Origin: Fomes fomentarius
Lineage: Eukaryota; Basidiomycota; Agaricomycetes; Polyporales; Polyporaceae
Direction: 5' to 3'
DNA length: 64,000 nucleotides
Assembly (NCBI GenBank): GCA_022606135.1
Contig: JABYQN010000012.1
Coordinates: 248,001 to 312,000 of the forward strand
The notes under the pieces are model-generated. The model was not told the origin of the DNA and made no database searches. It saw only the letters and a list, made by a program, of their open reading frames with translations. Of this stretch, positions 49,084 to 59,348 are shown piece after piece. A program made the position numbers and the translations under genes. Every line of letters begins with the position of its first letter. Position 1 is the first letter of the stretch.

Positions 49084-51773
49084 GGCTGATGTTCAGTAGT
49101 GGTTCAAATGCGCACAACAGATATGATTTTGATGCAGCTTTGCTCTCGTCTCGCAGACCGCGTCGGGTGGGCAGATGCGTCACCGGCGTCGGCTAAACGC
49201 TGGAAGCCGGTCGAGGCTGTTCCAACTTCCAAGGCGTTCAGAAACGAGATCGCGGAGATCCTGGCTCAAGATGGGCCACACAAATCACTGCGAAAGAGAG
49301 AGCCCTGGGCTGCAGACGAATTGGCGTAGCGTCGTGTCGTCGTGAGAGCGGTCTGAGAGGTGCGCGGGGCGCGACGGGCGACTACAACGTCAGACTACTG
49401 CCGGCTTGGCCGCGTGATTTCCGCCGGTCGGCCTGCGCAAATTTGCACACAGACCAAGTCGAGCGGACTGGGGAGGTACTCGAAGTTCATACTTACCAAC
49501 AACCATCCTCGCGCGAGCCCTCGACGAAAGCCACAGGACTACAGCACCCGTAGGGAAAGGTGGAATCACTCATTACAAATGGCGGCGGATCACACTTGGC
49601 CACTGGTTGGGAATTGCTATTTTGGGCAGTCCATGATCTAGACCGCAACATACACGCGCTTCGACATGGGGGGACACCACGAGACGAGAGCGAGAAGTAT
49701 CTGAGTTGAACCAGTCAAAATGTACTCTCTCGGGGAGTGCAGCTTTAGGTTCGTGTGGGAACACCGCGTCCACTTCGTGTATGGTGTTATGTAAGCGCCT
49801 CTCCATACATACGGAAAAATGTCCAACTGTTCAATAGCAGAAGAAGTCTGATCTGACCCATCTGACCACCGGTCACATCTATTCCGATTTCGGTCAGTCA
49901 ATAGTCACGAGGTGTAACATCGGACGTGAATGTGTAGGAGGCGGAGTTGGAAGTACGCACTCGCATAGTAGATCATGAGTGGCGGCGGGGAGGATACAAA
50001 TTTACTGTACGTCTGGCCATGACCCGCATGGTTTTGACGACCTGTAGATATCAGAATGCTGAGAGCAATAAAACGATCACCTTCTCCTACACCTCAGCAC
50101 TCTCAAGCTCACGCCTCAGATGTAAATCGCTAGCACTGTGAGCCCAAGTTCAACCAGTGCGCCATACCTAACGACCAACACTCATCTGATACATTTAGTA
50201 ACTTATTAGAGCAAGGGTTTCAATCTTTCCACCTCCTCTTATATCCTATCGATCTACAGACGACGGATAGCCGAGAATTGATAGCTGGGTCAGACAATAG
50301 TGGTCAGTACTCGACCACACTGACAAATCGCAGCGGCCTGACCGGTCTAACAGCCTGTCAGTAACAATACTGTTCCCTAACCCTCGCCATCCACTTGATT
50401 GGGCATAAATGATCAAATGGCATCCTGCCCTCTGAGTCCATAGGCGAGATGGTACATTATGGTTTAACCATGTTCGTCCAGGTCCGGGCGCCCATGATGG
50501 ATGGCTTTGTTTATCGTGGCTGTCACTTAATGACGGTGTTGCTGTATACAGCCTATAGCCAGATTGCGGGGACGGTATGATTTAGGTCCGCCGGGGTATG
50601 GGCGACCTTCAGAGTGAGTATGCACGTGGATGTTAAATACCTGAGCGTTAACGGGCATATACGAACTCCGAAGGTAAGGTGTAGATTTAGTCTTGCATGG
50701 AGTCAGCCGGTCAAGTATCACGTTGAATGGTAATGGTGAGCCGGTGTCTGGAGTTGAAGTGCAGATTGGTCATGCAGGCTGCGCATTCATAATCAGGTCA
50801 TAAATGATTTTTGTACGTAGAACTTGATGAATTACTTACACTATACATGGAGTAGATTGTCCTCGCCCCGGAGCTGCCAAGTTGGAAGCTTGAACACAGA
50901 CCAAGTGTCGGGCCATCAAAGTGCCGTATATGCACGCCAGGACTCACCTTTGCTTTCCGATAACAGTCTCTATGTACCTTCTTACGGCACTCAGATAGAT
51001 CGTCGCGTTGACTGATTCACACGACTTTGGACTGGAATACTTACTGAAGCTAGGGAGGAGACGAAGATCACTTACCTGGACTGACTTACCTGAATCAACT
51101 TGAACTTGAAGCTTGAAGAAGGGGATTGATGTAATGTCGGGCAGAAGCTTGACGAGTCGGCGGAGAGAAAGGAGAGATTCCCGAGACGACGAGAAAAAGG
51201 TCTGCGGCTTATATGCTATGCCGTGCAGAGGGTACGATCGGCGATCCTAAGCCCATTCGGTCCCAAGATAGTAACAATGCGACGTGACTGACGCAACATA
51301 CTCTGGCCTTTGGGTCGAGTTGCGTCATTGGGTGCTCACCGGCGGCGTTGGTAGCCGCTTTCCGGGAGGGACGACGGTACTTCGAATGCGTACCATCCCA
51401 GTGCGGACAGACAATATCCTTGGTTCATCGACATGGATGCTCCTCGGCCAAACTGGCGTCACGCTCGATACACTTCGGCCAGAATTGGCAGTGTCAACTC
51501 GAGGCCGCCTGCGCGTGCACGTGGCCAAGATACATCTAAATTTGCCAGAGGCTAGTTTGTGTCTTTCCCTGATGAAGGCAATGGACCGCACAGTCGCACA
51601 AATTCGCAGCTAGCCTGCGGTACGCCTGATAACTGGGTTTCGAAAAGCGACGACATTCCGATCACAGTACAGATATTGCTACATCGATGTAATGGCACAC
51701 TGGAAACAACAACCCTAGCGCACGTACAGCTCAACCACTGACAACAAGATACTACGGTGCTCGCCTGCGCTGC
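49084..51773. other. 2.7-kb gene-poor stretch
   Basis: No gene could be assembled. The longest frames (49099-49329 +, 51284-51613 +) have no known domain. Features seen are only short repeats: clustered CTGACC/GGTCAG words between 49845 and 50365, and a purine-rich CTTGAACTTGAAGCTTGAAG patch near 51100. Confidence 0.45.
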
Positions 51774-53629
51774 TCACGCGAACGCCACGTCGTCCGCCCA
51801 TCCATGCCCACTAAGGCCCAGCCCAGATGGGAACATATCCTCGTCGGGACCGACCCAGCCAGCGTCGTCTTTGTGCTTCATCGCCTGTACGTATACTCAA
51901 TATAGACCACGTCAGGATCGTATGCGTACGCACCTTGGTCAAGTACTCTTTGCTCGCGTTTACCTGCCGCTCGACCTCGAGCAGCTCGCGGCTCGTATTC
52001 TGAGCCTCGACAAGCAGCCTGTCTAGTTCATCCTTCGAGAACTGCGGGACCGGGTCTGCGAATGTGACCGTCCCGTCCGCAGAGATGTTCGCGTTGATCT
52101 CCCCAGACTCAATCTAAGCGCCATCAACGCCTCAGCCTCGCCCAAGCTAAGCTAATCACGCAGGGGAGTACGTACCATGGAAAGAATGATCTCGCGGACT
52201 CGCTCGACGTCATCGATCCCGACTTCCCGCCCGATGTCGCCCAGTCCGAGCGTGAGGTACGTCGCGGTCAGCTTCTTGATCAGCCAGACTGGTGCACGGT
52301 CGATCGCTTGGTTGATCAGACCAAGGTTACGTTCCTGTTTGGGATGTCAGGAACGCTTTAGCTTCTCTGGACTGTGTGAATAGAAAAGAAAAGACTCGCA
52401 TGCTGGAACAAGTCGTGCTCCTTTGTGACCAACTGGCGAAGGTTGGAGATATGGTTGGGGTAGCACCTCACGATGTTGTTGTAAGAAGTATTCTTGAACA
52501 ACCGTGTGATGGCAGGCAACGTGTATTTTGGAAGGGGGAGGACCTGCAGGGATATGATGAACAGATGAAGACGGGTGCATGTAGAAGTACGCACTCCGCC
52601 GTACTGGATCAATTGCACTAGCACGAGCTTCTTGTACGCTTCGAGCTGAATCGCAGCTGGTACCTGAGCGGGAGCGCTGACACAGATCTCGAAGAACTCT
52701 TCCGCTTTCCGCCATTGCTTCAATGCGCCGAGAGCGATACCGCCAGCGTAATGATAGATAAGATTGTCGTTATAGGTCAGGTCGGAAAGCCATGTGTCGA
52801 TGTGAGTTATTGGGACTGAGAGCACGGGAAGTGCAACAGTGAAATGACGCGTCATCACGCACACCTGCACGAAATGCTCAGTCCTGGATCGGAGGTACGA
52901 TATCCAATGGTATTCACCTTCAGAAAGATGGAATGCAGGGTCGTCAGGTACGACAGATGTGGGGGGTATCGTGTGATGAGGTTGAACAAGGGAGATATGG
53001 CGCATTTCGGCTGTGTCGAGATATCAGCGCCGTACGGAAAGTCAAAGTATTGGTGCCATAGCAGATTGCGTGAAGTTGCACAGCTCCGTGGAACGACATT
53101 GGGAGAGGAGGGTCGATCATAACAAAAGTTTGTGTAATGGTTGCTCACATTGTATGCAAGTTCGGCCGCCCGTACGATACCTCGTGCGAGTAGGGTCACT
53201 TCATAGGGTCAGCACCATCGAGAAGAAAACAACGTCGTAGATGAGACATACCGCGATCTGGTGCCAGTCGTGCTAGCTGTGGCTCAAAGCTACTGCAAAA
53301 CGCCTCGATTGTGTCGAGTGATGGGAACCCGAGCTATTTTGCTGCAATCGTGCGGAACTGTGGCGTCGTTTACACATCTGTCAGAACAGAAGCAGTGAAA
53401 AGAGAGCATACAGTATGTAGAGATATCCGAGCGTGTTGATTGACGGATCCAAGATGGTCAATGGATCCTGTCCGCTTCCAAGGGTACCCGATAGGATCGT
53501 CTCTCTGGGATCCTTCGGCGCGAAGGACTTCAGGTAGGAGTTGAGGGTCGTCGGGTTGTTGCTCGTCGTGATGTGTTGAAAGACATCGTCAAGAGATGCC
53601 AGCCCGTGCAATAAGGGTCCCGCGTTCAT
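51774..53629 (-). CDS. csn3: COP9 signalosome subunit 3 (PCI domain)
   Basis: CSN3 is a helical PCI-type scaffold subunit of the COP9 signalosome, which removes NEDD8 from cullins and so tunes SCF ubiquitin ligases. The N-terminus reads MNAGPLLHGLASLDDVFQHI and LGYLYI. Then come FEPQLARLAPDR, VTLLARGIVRAAELAYN, PLFNLITRYPPHLSYLTTLHSIFLK, VALPVLSVPITHIDTWLSDLTYNDNLIYHYAGGIALGAL-like sequence, KAEEFFEICVSAPAQVPAAIQLEAYKKLVLVQLI, the PCI part (IKKLTATYLTLGLGDIG, IIESGEINANISADGTVTF), and a tail ending GLSGHGWADDVAFA. Most introns join well. The first (after YLYI, near 53412) cannot be joined in phase to SLDTIEAFCSSFEPQ, so one exon end there is unclear. Confidence 0.9.
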
Positions 53630-54322
53630 GATGGTGATTAATACGTATCCACAACAAGTCAGACAAAGAGGAGGTCGTAGTAGACGGCGAGCATAATGCG
53701 TATATGGCGCCCGTGTACTTGGGCGACTAGACGCTCATTGCATCTTATCTTATCTGACCTTGCATGCTTACCCCATGCAACTCCGACAGTCAATAGACAA
53801 CGCCTTTCGCTCGGAGACTGAAGTCGACGTCGGACCAGCTGAGAAAGTTAGCTCGTCCTTACTTCCCGACTCTGTCTGTACGCAAGGTTTGCACTCTGGT
53901 AACATATCACAATGAAGTCTATTGACTGATTGCATGTCGTTCAGGTATTCAAACGCGCTGGGGTAAGCGGATATTCTGATACACACTCAATAGAATTTAT
54001 TAACTGGACTGGGTGACACTGAAATGTACCAGCATACAACACAGGTGGGGTGAACCAGAGACAATTCTCAGCCTTTTGTTCCTAAAGAGGAAGCACTCCT
54101 TACCAGTTGGAAAGTGGTCCTAAACGCAGATTTGACTTCATCCATTGTGGAGTTGCCATCGCGTCCCTTGGGCTCTACCCGCCGCGTGAAAGGTTCACAA
54201 TTCAAAACCCTCGTGGCCAGATATCAGGAAAGTCTGTTTGTTTACACTTTTGTATAACCGCGGTGAGTACTCTGGCTCGAGATAGACTCAGGTTGATGAG
54301 GCCCAGTGCCACAGTGAGTGCC
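53630..54322. other. divergent intergenic region of csn3 and the WRAP53-like gene
   Basis: Shared upstream region of two divergently transcribed housekeeping genes. No TATA box is obvious, which suits constitutive promoters. The plus-strand frame stays open upstream to 54107, but that part has no conserved content. Confidence 0.45.
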
Positions 54323-56243
54323 ATGGAACATAGTTTGCCAAATGAAACCACATGGTCGCCTCCCGTGTACGACATGAGCCGACACCCGCGTGAGTCGTAC
54401 GCCACGCAAATTTTCAGGCAGGGCCACTCAGAGGACACTATCGGCGATTCGACGGTTTTCGCTCGCATAGCAAGATGGTAAGTCCCACACTCGGGGCGAG
54501 CCCTACATGATTCCCATGGGCATGCGCTCAACTTACAGGTGTCCCGACGGCTCGGTCGCACTTGCCCAATGCGAAGACCGGACGTTCAGACTCCTACATC
54601 TGTGAGCGTCCACTTGGGATTCCACCGATTTAATGGCGGACCGACGGAGTCCCTCGTCATGCAGCTCTCCAGAACGCACTGGAATCTCCGGAGATTCCAC
54701 TGTTGCGTCTTCCATGCCAGAAGTTTTAGCACAACCTTCGCCTATCCTCGACTTTACATGGTATCCCAGCGCAACCATACGGGACCCGTCCACCTTCTGC
54801 TTCGTGGCATCCGTACGAGAATGCCCGGTGAAATTACTCGACGCCTCTGATGGAAGGGCGAGTAGCTCCTGACACCTTCTTCGCCTATTGTTGGAACATT
54901 AATCTCTTTCATGGCAGCTGCGTGCGTCGTATCGGATCGTGGATCACCGTGAACGACAGATTGCTCCTCATAGCATGGCGTTCAACCTTGGAGCGAATAG
55001 GTCGGTCGATTGTCCCGCGTGCATTTCTACGTACGTAACCTGTGTCTCTGTGGCGTCAGACTGTACTGCGGTTTCGAGCATGCAATTGAGGTGTTCGACA
55101 TCCACCGTCCCGGGGACGGCACGCGCCTGCACACAACGCCTTCGAAGAAGAGCCGAGACGGTCTGAAAGGTTCTTCCATGGTTCATTTTATCTGGAACAT
55201 ACTTAGTTTGATGCTTATCGGTCGGCAGGAATCATATCGGCCCTCGCTTTTGCCCCGGATGTGTCATCCGACCTGTACGCTGCGGGCTCGCTCAGCCCCT
55301 CCTCGCCTTCTTCATCTAATATAGCGCTCTTCTCCGAAGCCACTGGCGAGAACCCCGTCATGTTTGTTGGAGCGGAGCGCCACCAGGCTGGAGCAGGGTA
55401 TGGCGTCCGGGCCAGCGTTTCACAGGTATGCCTAGCACACCCGATTCAGTGCCACCGAGAACTGAAGAAAAGTTACCAGTTGATGTTTAATCCTGCGAGA
55501 CCCTTCCTGCTGTACGCATCCTTCCGGCGGATGGAGCCCATCCTCTGTTGGGACCTCAGGGGTGACGTGAGCCGTCCGGTCGAGATCTTCTCCACGCTTA
55601 CGCCTCCGATCAACGGAAAGACTCGGAGAACGGTGACAAACCAGCGGTTGCGGTTCGACGTGGACTATAGTGGGAAATGGCTCGCCGTTGGAGACGAGGT
55701 CAGTTGGCCCTTAGTAAAAGAATCCTCGCACAGCGTGGTTGACATGCCCTTGCCTCGCATCCCCGCGTACACATCATCAGGTCGGCGGCATTTCTGTCTT
55801 CGACCTCGCTGTGCAGACGGCGCTGGATAGCGGTGAGAATACGCCCCATTCAGATTCAACGCCGCGAAACACGCCCATCATGCAGTACGACGGCCATCAT
55901 GGTGCGTGCTCCTCCCGGCGGTTCTCTCTGTGTCCTGTGATAAGCCTCGTTGTCTGACGGCGGCGTAGATGCTGTGGGAGCTGTTGCCTTTCACCCTCTT
56001 CGTCCGCTCCTGCTGTCAGTGTCAGGCTCGCGTCATTTCGACAGCTCCACATCGCCGTCGACCATGTCTTCTGATTCGGACAGCGAGAGCGAAAATAGTA
56101 GAGTTGAGCCGGGAGAACATTCGGGGATTCAGCGGAAGTTTAATGAAGTGAGAAGGAGTCGTGCACGACTGCAGCCGGTTGCATTGGATGCTTCTGCTAA
56201 GTTGTGGGATTTTGAACGGGGTGCATGGGATGGCATTGAGTGA
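54323..56243 (+). CDS. WRAP53: WRAP53/TCAB1-like WD40 protein
   Basis: In animals this protein binds the CAB box of small Cajal body RNAs and telomerase RNA and is needed for telomerase trafficking; the fungal role is less clear. The sequence has WD40 blades in the family order: ARIARWCPDGSVALAQCEDRTFRLLHL, PSPILDFTWYPSA, VRECPVKLLDASDGR, LRASYRIVDHRERQIAPHSMAFN, LYCGFEHAIEVFDIHRPG, GIISALAFAP, QLMFNPARPFLLYASFRRMEPILCWDLR, RFDVDYSGKWLAVGDE, VGGISVFDL, DAVGAVAFHPLRPLLLSVSGSRHF. An acidic insert (SDSDSESEN) precedes the last part ending WDFERGAWDGIE. The intron after DASDGR (from 54858) has a GC donor (GCGAGT). The ATG at 54323 was chosen because coding similarity begins there. Confidence 0.92.
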
Positions 56244-56436
56244 GAAGCTAGTAGCAGGACAACAAGAGGTAACGGTATACATCGATGTAGAGCTGCAGAT
56301 GTGGTATATGTAGCGCGAAACGAAAACATTGCACAATTCGACAGCTTTGAGTTTACAGGAACATTTCGAGAGCAATTCGGAGAGAGGAGTAAAGCGAAAA
56401 CAAGGAAAGGATGAAGATAATACTTAGTGATGGAAC

Positions 56437-58685
56437 CTATTCACATTCTTGCAAGCCAGCGTAGATGATCTTCGCCGTCAATTCCGAGCGAGGCCTGAAG
56501 ACACATTGGAAGGGGCGTGGGTATCTGCATATGATCATGATGAGTGGATTCGTGCCAAGATTTACGTGAATGGTGGTCAAGGACACTCACGTAACTAGCC
56601 CACTGATATATTCGCCTTTCGGTTCAATGACCTTTCCGTACTGGTCGACGGGCTTGACCAAGTCAAAGCTTGAGAGTGTAGAAGCAATGCCGATCCAGAC
56701 CGACGCAGTGGCAAGGTGACGCCCGGGACATATCCTTCTGCCAAACCCGAACGCCGCGAGCTCGGCATCGCGCATGTCCGGGCGGAGACTACCATCCTCG
56801 TCGAGCCAGCGCTCTGGAATGAACTCTTCAGGGTCATAGAAAACCTTCTCATCATGCAAGATCGCCCTGAGGATATAGTGAATATAGTGAGATACTGTAA
56901 CGGCATGGACGAGAGGCGAACCACCACTTACCAGGAATTACCCACGACGATGGAACCGTTGGGTAGATGATAACCGTTGTAGACGTCGTCGGCAGTCAAA
57001 CGATGTGGCACCGCTAAGTAACAAGTATAATCATGAGCCTACTGCATAAATTGTAGTAGCAGGAGGTACTGACCCAGCGGAGTAACCGGGCGCCATCTGA
57101 GAATGGACGTCAGTAGGATGCAAATGAAGGTACTGCAGCACATGGAGCATACTGACCTGAGAACTTCCTTCACCAGCGCGGCTACGTAAGGGAGAGAAGG
57201 TTCGTCCGAAAAGTTGGGAAGGCGATCCCTACCAATCACACGGTCCACCTCTGCCTGGGCTTTACGCTGGATCTCCGGGTACATCAACATAGCGAGGAAG
57301 AACGATCCAAGAGCTGATACAGTCTGCGTATACGCGTCAGTAATTTTACAGCGCGGAGAACTCGAAGACCACAAACAGTGTCAGAGCCACCTATTAATGG
57401 GACGAACTTCAGAATCGGTGTGGAGTAGACCTCGAATTAGACGCTTACCGGTGTATGCCGCAGCTGCGACACCGCTGATCACGCTTTCCTTTCGCTGCTT
57501 GTCCTCACCCTCAGTTACTTCGTTGAGGAGTGTAGAGATCATCGACGGCTCGGCGTTGCCTTCCAACTAGAGTCTCGAGTCAGAGATGGTATAAGGTAAC
57601 AGCTGCAAACAAACTCACCATAGCCTTCCTGACGGCTTTGAAGGGGCGCTCAACCATAGCATCGGTCGATTTCTTCCACTCGGCGGCCTGCCGCTTGAAG
57701 GTGGCGCCTGGGAAGTAGGAAGGGACGTGTTTCACTACAAAGCCGGAGTTGAGTTCTCTGCCCGACAGTGAAGACAAGAAGAGAAGCTCACGGATGGGAA
57801 TGTAGTCGACGAGATACGCGCCCGCATTACCCGCCATCGACATCGCGTGGAGTGCGGTCTCAGCAGTTGCGATATATGGGTCGTCCTTCGGTTGGACATC
57901 AATCCCATACGCGACCCCAAGGATGAGAGATCCTGCCATGCTGTTGAAGCCGGTCATCATATTAGGCTCGGCCTCGGTAACTTAGGAAAAGGAAGGATAA
58001 CGTACTATCGTAGGTGAGTCATGTATTCGTCTGGGGACTCCAGAAGACGCCGCATCAGTTCCCGTGCGACTTTGAGCTCCCTAGGGCGGTAATTCAAGGT
58101 TGCGTTCGGATGGAAGTACTGATGGAAGACCCGGCGCCGCTCTCTCCAACTCTCACCATAACCCATAAACACGAAATGCCAGTCGCACCCGACCCTGGCG
58201 TCAGTCTGTCAGTGATGAACTTACGAGAGGCAGCGCTGACGTACAATTCGTTCAGCATCGGCATGCGGGTCCTAAGAAGCCTGAGGCTCAGCGGTCACAA
58301 TAGACGACCCCTATGAGGATTACGCGCACCTGTCAGAGTACAACGAGGATCTCTTCTCGAACAGCTCATGGGCAGCGTGGGCGGAATTGACCACGATGAC
58401 AGGCGTTCCAGCGAGATTCAAATAGATGACGTCGGAGCCTATAAGCCCGCAGATGCTATCAGCCGAGGCTTCATTGCTTGGAAACACGGACTTACGGTAT
58501 TGGCGACTCCAGCGTGCGTATGCAAGCCATTCATATTCCTTCGGGACGTCGAAGATATTTCCGAGGATGGGGAGACCCTTCGGACCTGGGGGCAGGGAGC
58601 GTCGGGCACGATTGAGAGAGATGACTGCGACGAGGATGAAGGCGATGAGGAGGCCCACAATTTGAGGCTCGAAGAGAGAAGGCAT
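56437..58685 (-). CDS. cytochrome P450 monooxygenase with a 14-nt microexon
   Basis: This is an ER-anchored haem monooxygenase of unknown substrate. It starts MPSLFEPQIVGLLIAFILVAVISL (TM anchor), then RRSLPPGPKGLPILGNIFDVP. Later come VIYLNLAGTPVIVVNS, WRERRRVFHQ, the I-helix AYTGGSDTTVSALGS, the K-helix EVLRWRP, PERWLDEDG, the haem loop FGFGRRICPGRHLA, and the end YPRPFQCVFRPRSELTAKIIYAGLQECE with TAG at 56437. The I-helix GGSDT comes from a microexon at 57377-57390 between introns of 58 and 53 nt. All canonical residues are present, so it is predicted active. It is not closely related to the P450 at 4.1 kb, which lacks the DTT motif. It looks like the O-methylsterigmatocystin-oxidoreductase-like group abundant in basidiomycetes; the CYP family is not assigned. 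Confidence 0.93.
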
Positions 58686-59348
58686 TGTAGTGAGGTCGGA
58701 GAGGACGACTGCTCACATCTGCTCTTCGCTTGGTGGGGGATATTTATCCATCCTGTAGGTTTGTTCCCCGTGTACCCCTTCATCAGTTCATATCTGAGAT
58801 ACATCCCTAGGCAGATGATTATGACTCGCATACTGTAGGAACGCGACTCAGCCGGAGAATGTTTACGAGAAGATGGGATTCCAAACGGACTGGCACACGC
58901 GTAGGGCCAGTAGGCCATCCTCCATATGGCCTACACGTTCCAGCGTAGAGGAGGGAGCTCACATGCATAATGGTTAGGTAAACGGTGTGAATATAGCAGG
59001 ACACCACTTCGTGTAATTGCTGTTGAAGCTCTGCCTTTGGGGTCTGTCGCCGCAAGATCTCACCTGGTGGATTGTTGGCAACGTTGTGGCACCCGGAGAT
59101 CCCCTCGTACACCGATTCGAGAAGCCAGCAGCGGCTCCATTCCGGACCTGCGAAATGTGTTCCCAGGGCCAAGGTCATTATGCGAGGCGAGAAGCCGGAA
59201 ATAAAAGCGAATATCCGGGGCCCATCGGAGGTCGAATCGTCTCGCTTCTCTGCTCAGGGTCCGAATGCAGATATGTATATGAACGGCACGAGCATCACGG
59301 CGTATGTAAATACTGCACGCACTGGGCAACGAAGATGCTACCCCCACC
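58686..59348. other. intergenic, P450 promoter side
   Basis: Contains the upstream region of the minus-strand P450 gene and the 3' flank of the Dis3 gene. No further gene is seen. Confidence 0.5.
58741..58749 (-). promoter_or_regulatory. candidate TATA element of the second P450 gene
   Basis: On the minus strand GGATAAATA lies about 56 bases upstream of the ATG at 58685. Confidence 0.45.

Noticed and set aside
4132..58685. One secondary-metabolite gene cluster (two P450s, reductase, hydrolases)
   Set aside because: The genes lie up to 50 kb apart on both strands and are interleaved with DNA repair, exosome and COP9 genes. No shared promoter motif was seen.
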